Below, piece by piece: positions 35,344-50,082 of a stretch of 64,000 bases of DNA (position 1 is the first letter of the stretch; every line of letters begins with the position of its first letter). The translations under genes were made by a program, and so were the position numbers. Origin of the DNA: Blasia pusilla (Eukaryota > Marchantiophyta > Marchantiopsida > Blasiales). The notes beneath the pieces were generated by a model. The model was given only the letters and a program-made list of their open reading frames with translations. It searched no databases and was not told where the DNA came from. The stretch covers positions 16,492,001 to 16,556,000 of the forward strand of contig CM114275.1 of the NCBI GenBank assembly GCA_050084515.1, written 5' to 3'.

Positions 35344-38150
35344 CTAGAAAGGACAAGTAGTTATAACCATTGAAAACCAAGGGCAGAAGAATGAGAATGG
35401 GCTACCTGATGTGAGCTTCTCATCTATTGTTGCATATGGTTGAGAATTGGATAGCGGGGAACTAGAAATCTGGTGTGGTGTTGAAGACACATCCTTTGAA
35501 GTAAGTTTGGACACAATTTCCATGAGTACACTTAATGCCTTGTTCTGCCGTTCCATCTGCAACTTCACATCATCCAAATCTGCGCTCCACTTCTTTTCCA
35601 CTTCTTCCAGTTGAATAGTGACTCTAGATTCCACACTCTGCATATATAATCCAACGATCAATTAGGCACCAGAAAACTATGGTTTTGCAATAACACACTT
35701 AGATACAATCATGATACTAACACCATAATTCAACATGATTAAGGATATGATACTAACTCCACGACCCAATCAGATGAAGGTCATAATACTAGCCATGTCA
35801 AGCCAACGGGTAAGAAAAGAGTTATGCATTTACATTTACCGATGAACTCAATTGTGTGAAACCAGGTTGCTTAGGCAATTCGTTTCTCTCCATACATTCT
35901 AGCCCCGTGCCCAAGGACTCCTTTGAGGTACGTTGTTGCACCTGCATATGCTCCTTAAATACATTAATTATGAAATTCATGCATGTGAAAGGATTCAATG
36001 CAAATATGGAAATGAAGCAATAATGGAAGTTTTCTACCATTATATAACTTTAGCAAGAAAACTAGGGAATGCCAAGATGACTTACATCAAGTCCATCTAA
36101 ATCTGCTCGGCCGGAGAAATTTAAAGTCTGGACCTTGGCCATTGCTCGAGCCATGTTTTCTGCCTTTATTTTGCCCTCTTCGGAGAGCCAATAATCTACT
36201 AATCGATTCCATGACTCCTCATTGGTATCAGGGTGACATGGGACTGGTCGATGAGCCCCATGTAATGTCCAATAGTTTTTGACATTGGATCGCTCGGTTT
36301 TCAATAGTTGTGCTACTTTTTTCTTCATGAAATCAAGCGAAAGAGATGATGCACCCACATATGTGTATGCCTCAAGGATGTGATTTCAACAATGACCATC
36401 TTTGATAGAATTCTGTTTACCAATCTCAATGCATGATAAGTCCAAGTACCTCATCACCCATACCTTCAATTCATTTAGCCAAGGCTCATAACCAGGAACT
36501 CTAGGCGACGGAATACCATTTGGCATGAGCTCACATCTAGGTTTTAAGTTTTGCTCTTTCCTAATGGAGACATCACGAGTCCACAAATCACGCTTTGTGC
36601 GACTCTGCCGCTCTCCTACAAATATACCACCATCCCAATTCTCAGATGTAAAAATGTAGGGCCGAGGATTATAAACTCACCAAATCATAATTATGTTGAA
36701 CTATATTAACTATAAGACCAACTTATACTAGTAACAGTTTCACACTTTTCATAATACAACCTATTTTAGTATAAATTTGCAAACTCAGAACCAAGTGAGA
36801 AGTCACCTTTAGATGCACCTGCTTGCGGGGTCAAATTTTCTGATGGGCTTGGTGTTGTGCAAGATTGAGACCTACTACGGTATAATTCGTCATCCGTACT
36901 CCCGTTGGTCAATGGAGGTGCCAACGGTGTTGGGGGCGGCGGTTGGGATGGCCCATGTCCCTTGTGTCCACAAAAGAAATACAATTAGCTAGTTAGACTT
37001 CCAATTAATTGAATTCTCGTGTGCAAAACAAGAAAGAACAGAATAGTAAGCCTACTTACCCATGGGGGTGGGATGTTCATGGATGATTGAGCTCCATTGG
37101 TCCATGGTGGCTGAAATTGACTTCCATAACCCATCGGTGATTGCATCATCATTGGTACCCACCACAGCATCTGGCTCTGTGCCCATGGGGGTGGATGAGG
37201 GGGATATGCTTGAGAAGGCATTATGGGTTGTGATGGAGTTCCATCCATGGGCTGCACATGCAAGTAAATGGGTGAATAAACTAAACTAGAGACCAATTGA
37301 TGAGCAAAGATTAGTGAAGTTATAATGACAGCCTTCTACCACTCAATTTATTACATACCAATCATACATATAGAGATAGTTGAATATTCCTCCATGTCTA
37401 CAATTATATTACCGCATCGTTTGTATTGGTGGAATTTCGTACACTTCCTTGTTTGGATGGTTCGATTGGACGCTCCTTTGCTTGAGGCTATTCAAAACAG
37501 ACATTTCGTTGTGAGTTAACACAGTAGTCATAATTCTGAAATCTGAAGAGAGTAGCAAAACAACAAGATGTGAAGAGAAAGTACCCTCCCATCCTCCAAC
37601 CACAAGTCGTCATCCTCTTCAGTCCCCAAGAAGTCCATCTTAAGGAGTGGATTATAATAGGGGTCTTTGGAATCACTATCTGAACAATCTTTGCGAATCT
37701 CCTCGGGGATTACACTTTGGTTAGTGGCCTTCTCCTCCAACCGTAAGCTGCGTCTTTGTGGAAGGGAAGGATTCCAAAATGGCAAAGGCTTGCGCTCCTT
37801 CACAACCCTTGGAGCAACAAACCTTCAAAATATGATCACACAGATTCTGTCATATTTCCTAATGTACAACACCTATATGAACATGATACACTTGACCAAA
37901 TAAAGCAAAAGAAAAAGATTACTTACCAATCCTTCAACCCACCAAACAACTCCGCCTCTTTGGCCTTTCTCTCTTTCACTCTACGATTCCTTTCTTCTTC
38001 GTATGGATTAGGACTTTGTTGAGCATTATCTATACCATCCCAAGATGAACTCTGATTGGATTCCATGTTCTCTTCGGTCATATCAGGTACACCGTTCCAA
38101 GCGCCTCCCTCCCTCTGTAGACGACAAGTTAGCAAGAATAACACCTAACT
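35344..38150 (-). CDS. CACTA ORF1 (Transposase_24-like) exons
   Basis: Several minus-strand exons separated by AT-rich introns. The order in the sense direction includes an acidic stretch near 37930-38140 (EEERNRRVKERKAKEAELFGGL), a segment rich in Pro and Trp near 36990-37290, and a basic segment at 36386-36600. The most recognisable exon (36062-36358) reads FMKKKVAQLLKTERSNVKNYW and later DTNEESWNRLVDYWLSEE, matching the W..L..YW..E..K pattern of the plant Transposase_24 family. It is followed by a probable coiled coil at 35500-35660. Its last exons lie beyond the chromovirus at 26985-27620. In CACTA elements this gene product is the accessory, DNA-binding partner of the TNP2 transposase. 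Exact exon borders were not solved. Confidence 0.6.
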
Positions 38151-38309
38151 TGACGACAATTCGAGAGTTCTACCTGTTGCCGTAGAGTTTCATTCCATTA
38201 TGCCCAACAACACCAAAATTCACTAACATCCTCGTAACAAAAGTCAATTATTTGAATCATACAAAAAAAAACACAATGATGAGTACCAAAGAAACAACTA
38301 TGAATTAAT

Positions 38310-39216
38310 CTAATCTGATTCTGAGTTATTAGAGTCTGAATCAACATCTTCTATCATATCGCATATATGAATTATTGGCACATGTTGCACATCCACTCTA
38401 GCAGTTTCCATCTCTGCATCACTTAGGACTCTAGCTCCTAAGGTACTTGCATCTGGTAGATTCCCTGGTTCCATGCATGTGGCATGGAAGGTGGGCAAAA
38501 CATTACAAGCTTCATCTAGCGACTCTAAGTCATCAAAATAAACTCTCCGAGCTCTAGCTTCCTTCCTCATTACCACTTTCCATCCTCCACCCTCATCGGC
38601 ATCTCCATAAAACACTTGTTGCACTTGTGATGGGAAAACAAATGGCTGGTGATCTAATGGCTCGCATGACCTCAAGTTGGCCAACAGAAAATCCTCCTTA
38701 TCTAATTTTATGGATCCTACTCTTGAATCCCAATCTGCTTTAACCCACCGCCCTCGCATTAGTATTATGGGTTGTTCTACAACCCCATAATCAAGTAAGA
38801 GAATATCAACCAACACCCAAACATATGAGTATAGACAATTCTGGTTGGAACTTTTTTCATCAACAAATACTGCACCTATTCCACTATCATAAGTGGAGAA
38901 GGGTGTCGCACCACTTGGCCCTTCTACCCTGAAGTGGTTTCCGTAGGTTTTCATACTCTTGAATGACAATGCCCTACTATTAGGAGTTATAGCTAAGGAT
39001 AGTAGGTGAGCATCGGGATCTTTTGAGTTGTCAATTGCATCCTGTGTAGTGGCAAGGCGAATCCACTTTTTAAAATGTTAATGGAATGTCTCTCGAACAT
39101 GACTGATATTTCCTGTTCAATAACAATGTTAATGGTATTAGTACATTTTTTTGTATTTAATGTGTCAATACCAAAATAATATAGACTTTGAGAGTCCGAA
39201 CCGTAATTCACATAAC
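38310..39216 (-). CDS. CACTA transposase 3' part, DUF4216
   Basis: Frame 38969-38310 reads YGNHFRVEGPSGATPF, then DILLLDYGVVEQPIILMRGRWV and PFVFPSQVQQVFYGDA, the hallmarks of DUF4216 that follows TNP2 in plant CACTA elements. Upstream sense sequence (about 39100-38970) in another frame reads DAIDNSKDPDAHLLSLAITPN, the usual lead-in, so an indel or short intron lies near 38990. The C terminus is acidic (MIEDVDSDSNNSESD). It belongs to the same transposase gene as 39326-42115. Confidence 0.75.
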
Positions 39217-39325
39217 TATAACCTTGAAAAGCATATATTGGAGAGTTTTACCTTTGCCAATCAACCATGACCTCTGTATTATGCAACATATAATGATGTG
39301 CTAAGTTGATCATTTCTCGCGAAAG

Positions 39326-42115
39326 TCAAACTGGAGTGCCCGCACCTTCTAGCTCCTCACCAACGACCCACTCTTCCTCCCCATCATCCCACACTCGCGT
39401 CCGCACGTCTTCAAACATTTTCATATACTCAGTCACAAACCCTAATGCCTCGTCCTTCACATACCCTTCTGCCATACACCCCTCTGGTCTAGCTTTAGAC
39501 CGTACATATTTCTTCATGTACCCCATATATCGGATTGGATACATCCATCGACATGCTACTGGCCCACACATGTCCAATTCTTCTACGACATGAATCAACA
39601 AATGTGTCATCACGTCGAAGAAAGATGGAGGGAAATGCATTTCAAATAGACAAAGGGTTATGGCAGTCTCTTCCAAGAGTTTTTCAAATAAAGCTGGATC
39701 ATACACCTTTGTACACACCATTCTGAAAATGCCGGATAATCTAATAACCACCATTCTCACGTGCTCCTGCAGAAGACCACGGATGCAATAAGGAAGAACT
39801 TGCTGAATGAAGACATGGTAATCATGTGATTTCATATTGCCCAATTTTCGATTAACCAGATGCTTGGAGAGTTCTCCACAATATGCAGATGGCACTTTCA
39901 AGTTTTGAATCCTCGAAAGGAAAGTGTTCAAGTCACGGGGAGATAGACAATAATCGGAAACTGGTTTAAGCAAAACTTGGGGTTTACTAGGATGGGGTTG
40001 CAACCACAAATGGGATCGAATCCCACGGGCCTCCAGATCTCTTCTTACTTTCACAGTATCTTTCACTCCAAATAAGGTCTTGACTAGATTCTCAACGATA
40101 TTCTTCTCAACGTGCATTACATCTAACGTATGGCGTATAAGCAAATTCTGATTGTATCGTCAAGGAAGCATGGACATCTCACAACTTCAACATGATAGCT
40201 AATATCCACAATCAAATCAAACAAAAGCTATCCTCCTCTATAGCCACTATTTTATAACATAAAGAATGGATAATACAGAGAAGAAGCAGGATACTTGCCG
40301 ATATGGCAACGAATATAGTATACTCAGCCTTTTCACCCCAATTCTCTTGTAGGGATCAGTAGGGCCGTCTTCTCAACCCCCACTCTCATCATATGCATGT
40401 TTTTCATTTGCCCATCCAATAATCTCTCTGGAAAGTAGTCTAGGCACGCGTGGTCTAAGTACTACACTCCCGTTGAAGTGAGATCCATACCTGCGGGTCC
40501 TCCATGGATGGCTCAATGGGAGATATTGACGATGACAACCGTATTTGGGCTTGCCACAAGACTTTGAAAAATCAGAATCCACTCGAGGTCCGCATATAGT
40601 ACATCCTAATTTTCCACCATGGCTCTGCCCAGCTATAGTTACGTATGCCGGGTAATCATTTATGGTCCATAGTAAGGTAGCCCTGAACATGAAGTTCCAA
40701 CTTCCGCCTACCTTCCGGACGTCATGAAATTGAACCCCTTTCCACATTTCTTGGAACTCTTCCACTAGAGGAAGCAAGTATGTGTCTATGATTTTCCCAT
40801 TTACACTCTCCTTTCCTCGTATGATCAAAGAGAGCATCACAAAATTTTTTTTTGTCTGGAGCCAGGGAGGCAAGTTATAATTAACAAGAAGCACGGGCCA
40901 TGTTGACCACAAACTCGACTTGTCTGAAAATGGATTCACTCTGTCCAAAGCTAGCCCAAACATGCAATTCCTCTTCTCCTCGGCAAAGTCTGGATATAAG
41001 TTGTCCATGTGGCGCCATGACTTGGAATCATCTAAGCCATCCTTGCTTTGATTCAAGGGGGCCCATGTTAACAATTTAGACAACGTCTTGCATCTAAACA
41101 TATGTCTCATCCGAGGTATGACAGGAAAATGCCTTAATACCTTACATGTTACCAACGTTCTACCCACTTTCCGAAACCTTGGTTTCCCACATAATGGACA
41201 GATCTCAGCTTCAGTCAAATCACCCTGGAATAAAACACATCCAGCTGGACACGCATGGATACGGTTGTAACCTAAGCCTAGTTTACCAATGAGTTTTTTT
41301 GCTACATAATAACTCGGTGGCACCAAGTTCCCTGCTGGTAGGACCAACTTACAAAGGAGTTTTAGAAATTTGTTAATAGCTACATTTGGGACGCCATGGG
41401 TGGTTTGAATGTTAAATAGTAACATGACAAAAGCCAAAACAGATGTTTTTGCTGTAGGGAACAAGGGTTTGCAAGCTTCAGCAAGCTCCTCATATTCATC
41501 TCCATGATTGAATAGTGGTTCTTCGTTTGATATTCCCGGTTCTGGTAATTCATCAGATGATAGAGATGTCTCTTCAGTTTCATCCTTGTGTATATGGTCG
41601 TATTTCTGGAAAATATCATTGAGCATTTTATGAACGTCAATGTGCTTGTCTATATCTGCCATGGAAGATCTCTCCCTTCCATCCATTTCTGAAACTCCTT
41701 CTGAAGTGGATTCCCGCAGACTGTGAGCTGAAACATTCCAACCATTCGATTGTCCTATCCTCTTGGCTTCTTTTTTCAGCAAGATCATGCATAAGCCACT
41801 CCTCATCTGAAGAGTCCCATCCATCCCTAGATTTCGGCACTCGACAAAGCACCGAGCGTCCATTTTTTCTTCCTTGCCGATGGACAACGTAGACCCACCC
41901 TTACAGTCATTGCACGGACACCGCAATCTTTTACAACCCAGTACACTAGCACGTGTGCTTTCCCGTTGCCACAACTTGGAATCATATGCCTTTACTCTAA
42001 CTGGGTGGTTCAAATCCATTCTAAGGTGATTGGAAGTGGATTCCCGCAGACTGTGAACTGAAATATTCCAAACACATCCAAAACCATGACATCTTGCCTC
42101 AATAACGATTTCCAT
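39326..42115 (-). pseudogene. CACTA transposase, TNP2 type with DUF4218
   Basis: The long frame 42115-40373 has a zinc-binding CPCNDCKG near its start (transposase-associated domain), then CPAGCVLFQGDL and CPLCGKPRFRK, and the catalytic TNP2 domain with FGLALDRVNPFSDKSSLWSTWP and HGGKLGCTICGPR. The frame meets a TGA at 40375-40373 but continues unbroken after it as EDGPTDPYKRIGVKRLSIL, exactly the expected TNP2 sequence, so this is a single nonsense mutation. After an intron (about 40300-40150) the gene resumes as LLIRHTLDVMHVEKNIVENL and runs through DUF4218 (MKSHDYHVFIQQVLPYCIRG, DMCGPVACRWMYPIRYMGYM). The enzyme cuts and joins CACTA ends. Apart from the stop it looks well preserved. Confidence 0.85.
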
Positions 42116-42580
42116 AAACCACGGCTGGCTGAGCTATCATCTGAATGCATACTCACATGAAGTCAAGACAAGTATGATAAGGCACGTATACCTAACATGG
42201 TTCTTATCTCAATGGAGATCTCAATCATCACTAACAATCCTCACCGATGCGGTCCAATACTTCCAACGAAATTCCTGAATGACAATTGTAACACACCCAA
42301 CTTTAGTTAATGACTCAGTCCTTTGATATATACACTTCATCATGGCCCTGGTCTAATAAATGTTTCCAGCGAAGATCTAGACAAACAAACTATAAATCTA
42401 ATCTGTTGTGAGTGACCATAGTATTTTACCTTACACTCACATCAAATCAACGATCAGTCAGTAGGAAAATCAGTCAGTCAATAGGAAAAGAAACGCAAGA
42501 CAAGTGAGGAACACATCAGAACTACAACGTATACTTTTTTGAGCCTAAATGATAGCCATGTGGATCTGTTTCCTTCGCAG
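42116..42580. other. Upstream region of the CACTA transposase, no gene recognised
   Basis: AT-rich sequence between the transposase start and the captured saposin fragment. It may contain the transposase promoter, reading leftward. Confidence 0.35.
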
Positions 42581-43330
42581 TGTATGGATATGGTCAAGAT
42601 TTACGTGCCTGATCTCATGATGGCACTTCAAGCATATCTGCGTCTTGAACTTTACCTGTAAAGCGGATTCGTGCTCCTCGATTGACAAGAGCAAAAGACA
42701 CAAAGACCTCGCATTATGTCATGATTTTGCCATGGATGCACTCACTTACTTGGGATCAAACAGAACGAAGTCTCAAATCATTGTTGCTCTACATCTTGCA
42801 TGCTCCAAACTTGATGAGCTAAGTAAGCAGGTGTGTAATGGCGTCAATTTTCAGTCCACGTGTTGAGTGTGTTGCTAGCATGCGACTTCTTGGTAGTGTT
42901 AGGTTATGTTTGTGAACATTCGGAATGGGATAGTCTTCCAAAGATATCATTCAAGAGGACTAGTGGAAATGATTTTTGGTTGTTTCCTCCTTAAATCCAA
43001 GATGGCAACTTAGGCTTTTTGTGCATTTGAATAAGCAAAGTAATCTTGCTATGAGTTAGGATAGGGTCGATGAGTTTGTTTAGAAATTCTCTTCAATGTT
43101 CTCAATTGATAATAAGAAATTTGAAATGTGCAGTGCGACTTGTTGGTGGACGTGTATGCCCCTCAACTAATGGCACACCTTGACATGATTACACCTGAGG
43201 AGTTATGTGAAATGACACGACTTTGCAAACTTGCTCTTGATGCCCTTCGATTGAAGCGAAATGACTGTGCTATGTGTCAGTTTGTGATATTGAAATGAAA
43301 ATAAAGCTGCGGGATCCAAAGATACAAGTT
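42581..43330 (+). pseudogene. Captured saposin-like (SapB) gene fragment
   Basis: Plus-strand pieces inside the CACTA element. After an acceptor-like CAG at 42580 comes CMDMVKIYVPDLMMALQAYL, the second half of a saposin domain. A one-base shift leads to CKADSC and then CHDFAMDALTYLG with QIIVALHLACSKLDELSKQ, the first half of a second domain. A GT donor at 42831 and a CAG acceptor at 43133 bound an intron, after which CDLLVDVYAPQLMAHLDM and ITPEELCEMTRLC complete it. The cysteine spacing and the intron position fit plant prosaposin-like genes, which encode lipid-interacting proteins. A further shift precedes EMKIKLRDPKIQ, the start of another domain. It lacks a signal peptide and any complete frame, so it is a host gene piece taken up with its introns. 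A separate gene in that place is unlikely. Confidence 0.75.
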
Positions 43331-45360
<2,030 letters not shown>

Positions 45361-47010
45361 CCACTACCCAATAGTCTTCTGAACTGTAATTTTTTTCGGG
45401 GGGGTATCCCAAACCCACGAACACAAGGGAAAAGAAAAAATCTGAAATGACCACTCAAACAAGGGAAAATAAAAAATCCTAAATGACCCTTCACACATGA
45501 ACTTAAATAAAAAAATCATAAACCCTAAAGAAGGTCTTAGATTTTTAGCATGAGAATGGGAGCAGAATAGGAAGATCTGAACCGTTGGGATTTTGGAGCG
45601 TACTATTGCAAAGAGATGTATCAAGTTTCATACCATCCAATGGTTGTTTCAAAAGATAGCTCCATGTTAACATGGAAATGACACTTTGACTTGGAATGCT
45701 CTTAGTAGACTCTCCTTCTAGACGCACGTTTTCCTTCCCCCACCCTCAACTAGGGATCCAAAAACCAAAAAACTCCACCCATAGAGGCAACTCAACACAA
45801 GGAACACAGGGGAAAAGAAAAGTCTACAAATGACCACTCACACGTGTAATTAAAAATCAAAAACCCTAAAAATGGTCTCCCATTTTTTTTGTGGGCCTGA
45901 GGGGAAAGATGGCAGATCTGAACCGTGAGATAGTAAAAAAATTAATGCCAAGCCTTCAGCCAAGTTTCATGACCATCTAATGGTTGGATGAAAAGATAGG
46001 TCCATGTGATCAAGAAAATGACACTTCGACTTGGAACATTCCTACTAAAACTCCTCATCTTCCTTCTAGACCCCCACTACCCTTAGCCCATAGGGGCAAA
46101 CCAACACAAAGAACATAGGGGAAAAGAAAAATCTACAAATGATGACTCACACATGTAATTAAAAATCAGAAAGCCTAAAAAGTCTCCCATTTTTTGTGTG
46201 GGCTTGAGGGGAAAAATGGAAGATCTGAACCGTTGAGATAGTGGAAACAATTAATGCCAAGCCTTCAGCCAAGTTTCATGACCATTGAATGGTTGGATGA
46301 AAAGATAAACCCATGTGATCATGAAAATGACGTTTCGACTTGGAACATTCAAACTAAAACTCCTCATCCTCCTTCTAGACTCCTTTCCCTCCCCCATCAA
46401 CCAGGGGTCCCAAAAAACAATAATCTTTTCCTAGGGGGCACCCTTAGCCTAGGAATAATGGGGAAGAGAAAAATCTCCAAAAGACCATTCACACATGAAA
46501 TAAACAATCCTAAACCATACAATAGGTCTTTCATTTTTGGCTTGGCCCTGAAATGAAAAAGAGCAGATATGAACCGTTGGAATTGTGGAGACACTTAATT
46601 AAAAGTCTTGTAGAAAGTTTCACCACAATCTAACGGTGGCATGAGAAGATAGTGCCATGCTAACATGAAAATCACACTTGGACTAGCTTGGAACAATCCT
46701 ACTCAAAGTCCTCCTCCTCCCTCTTGGACCCCATTTTCTCCCCATACACCCTCAACCAGAGGTCCAAAAAACAAGAATCTTTTCCTAGGGGGGCACCCGT
46801 AGCCCAAGAACAATGGGGAAGAGAAAATCTCCAAATCACCATTCAAACATGAAATAAAAAATCGTAAACCCTAAAATTGGTCTTTCATTTTTGGGTTGGC
46901 CCTCAACCAGAGGTCCAAAAAACAATAATCTTTTCCCAAAGGGGCACCCCTAGTAGAGTCTTGTGGAAGTTTTCACTCTTATCTAATGGTGGGATGAAAA
47001 CAATATAAGG
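45361..47010. repeat. Tandem array, about five units of 310-345 bp
   Basis: Units share the phrases GGGGAAAAGAAAAATCT, AAACCCTAAA, GGAAGATCTGAACCGTTG, AAGTTTCATGACCATC and ACTTGGAACA in the same order. The AGATCTGAACCGT landmark lies near 45573, 45914, 46221 and 46565, giving periods of 341, 307 and 344 bp. The fifth unit (from about 46730) has lost that central part. Units are clearly related but diverged by substitutions and small indels. The array sits in the right arm of the CACTA element. Confidence 0.85.
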
Positions 47011-47219
47011 ACTTGGAACAATCCTATTCAAATCTCGCGAGGGTCAATGGGAACATGGACCCTAAACCTTGTAGGGGACAAACTCAAGATGTGATATCCG
47101 GAGGGGAACCTCAACACCAAGAACTCGGAAAAAATATCAATGTTGAAAATTAGGGTAATATATCCAAAGAGCAATATAAAATGTCGTAACATTGGATCAT
47201 GAAATCATTTAAACATACC

Positions 47220-47434
47220 TATCGTTGTTTATGACTCACTTTTACTAGGCGAGTTAAACAAGTATGACTCGTCTTGACTAAAGGGTATTGATAACCCTTG
47301 TAGTCATAAGCAGATGACTAGGTGAGTTTTGCGGCCCAAATTTTTATGACTAAACCATTCAAGTCATAATTTGAGTCATTCTTTCAGTGAGTCATTTAAA
47401 GTCTAGTCATAAAAACCACCCATTTCTTCTAGTG
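47220..47434. repeat. Right terminal inverted repeat and subterminal repeats of the CACTA element
   Basis: Dense ATGACT/AGTCAT motifs lead to the terminal CACTAGAAGAAAT (reverse complement, from 47434 inward). It mirrors the left end at 25947. CAA follows at 47435-47437, matching CAA at 25944-25946. Confidence 0.85.
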
Positions 47435-48307
<873 letters not shown>

Positions 48308-48309
48308 CA

Positions 48310-49060
48310 TTAAGTAGTGCGTGTCTTAGCCTTGCGACCATAGATCCCGTGCCTTGATTGGACTGTGCTTGAGACTGGGATGGGTATAGAGAGAGACACA
48401 AGTGAAGAAGGTACCATATGAGAGGAGGGAGACACTCTCATATAGTGTGAGTGTTGACCAAACAATGTGTTTATGCGGAGCTTCCAAGTGTCAACCAAGA
48501 AACTCTTCACCACACCATCTACTTTATCTGATTGGGATCCCCAATAGACATTACTTACCAGTGCAATAGCTTTGGGCAATGAATCAAGTCTACTGAATGT
48601 GTTGAACAATTTTGGTGCTACCAACTTAGCAATATCAACATATGCTCTTGCTTTTGTGTGTTGTGAATTTTGCGTAGGAGACCAAGTAATGACTAGAGGT
48701 TTCATCCCCATTGTCACACAAGGTTTGCTCATTAGTTGTGTTTAGTTGTATTCCCATCTTGCTTTTCTTATGGTTCAAGGGGATTGCTCCCGTTATGAAC
48801 TTGAACTTGAGCTGGGTTCCCAAGCAAGGGGTTCCCTCCAAATAGTTCTTTAGTTTTGCCTTCTCGGGATATACCATCAAAAGAGAGAGGTAAGACATTT
48901 TAATGGCTTCCTCCATGTTGTTCTACTGTGAACATTTGCCCACTGCTTTGGATATGGTATCCACGAATGCTTTCTCATCTTGCTCCCACAATTCAGGCCT
49001 TGCTAGGAGCTTGGATGCTTGCGCAATCTCTTTAACCTTTTTGTCGTGCGCATACATATC
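48310..49060 (-). pseudogene. Unrecognised broken coding patch
   Basis: Three minus-strand frames follow each other with a codon-like composition. Near 49060-48923 is EIAQASKLLARPELWEQDEKAF ending in a stop, then 48916-48635 (MSYLSLLMVYPEKAKLKNYL), and after a frame change 48732-48400 (KLFNTFSRLDSLPKAIALV). Together they look like one decayed protein of more than 200 residues. I do not recognise the family; it may be a transposon gene or a host gene fragment. Confidence 0.3.
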
Positions 49061-49131
49061 GCTACACAACATACATCGATCGTCACATCTACACCACACA
49101 ACACCGATCTTCCCCATACACGGGTCGGCTG

Positions 49132-49257
49132 TCGTGCGCATACACATCGCTATACAACATACATCGCTGTCACCGAACACACACACAAACACGCATGATC
49201 CCATGCTAACTCATGGCATCCAAACAATGAGACAAGAAGAACCAAAATATCTCCAAT
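49132..49257. repeat. Repeat A, outer copy
   Basis: From TGTCGTGCGCATACACATCG to AAAATATCTCCAAT, almost identical to 49774-49903. A shorter partial copy of its start lies near 49045. Together A and A' bracket the 515-bp repeat B. Confidence 0.85.
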
Positions 49258-49772
49258 TAAAGTAAGATCCAATCTCTCTCTCCACCATCTCACACCATAG
49301 CTCTCAAAGGTATGCACTCTCTCTCATGTCAAACCAAACCCACTCTCATAATGAGAGGCTTGGGTTACACTCACAAGGCAAAGTACCATTGCTCCGCCGC
49401 CTCATGCCAAGAAGTTCAACAAAGAGAGAATGAGCTCTCAAGCTCTCTCTCCTTGAGGTATACCCCTCTCCTCTCCCAAGCTCTCTCCATGGTAACCTAT
49501 TCTCCCAAGTCACCTCCTTGGCTCTTGACCTGATGTAGGAGGTCAAGGGCCACTTACCAAAAATAGTAAGTCGAACATATACTCAAAAACGGTATTTACC
49601 TAAAATAGTAAGTTCCTCAATATGGCTCCAAATGAGCCGAAACGAAGGGAAAACCTGCTATCTCAGGTTTCCAAGGGCCTCTGCAGGTCACCCTCGACCT
49701 ACTTGGCATGTCCTCCACTACTCATGAAGGCGCTCTATTAGATCCCACCGATCTATCCTTAAAGACGTGACA
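49257..49772 (-). repeat. Repeat B, left copy (LTR body)
   Basis: Begins (T)AAAGTAAGATCCAATC and ends AAAGACGTGACA on the plus strand. Same content and orientation as 53480-53995. Confidence 0.88.
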
Positions 49773-49773
49773 A

Positions 49774-49904
49774 CTGTCGTGCGCATACACATCGCTATAC
49801 AACATACATCACTGTCACCGAACACACACACAAACACGCATGATCCCATGCTAACTCATGGCATCCAAACAACGAGACAAGAAGAACCAAAATATCTCCA
49901 ATCA
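49774..49904 (-). repeat. Repeat A', inner copy, next to the polypurine tract
   Basis: Near-identical to 49132-49257. In the sense direction it starts TGATTGGAGATATTTTGG directly after GGGGGG, so it is probably the true 5' part of the 3' LTR. Confidence 0.7.
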
Positions 49905-50082
49905 CCCCCCTAGCTGGTGGTTAGGTCCCTCTAACTCCAGATAGCCATCTATCCCTACCTACCATGACATACATCTCTCGGACGCTAAGAGTAAGAACGC
50001 CGGGTGCTCATGTGGCCCCATCGTTAGTCGCCTCCTTGTCATCCATGTCATAGACACAAGTCGGAATATAGAACTACCTTCT

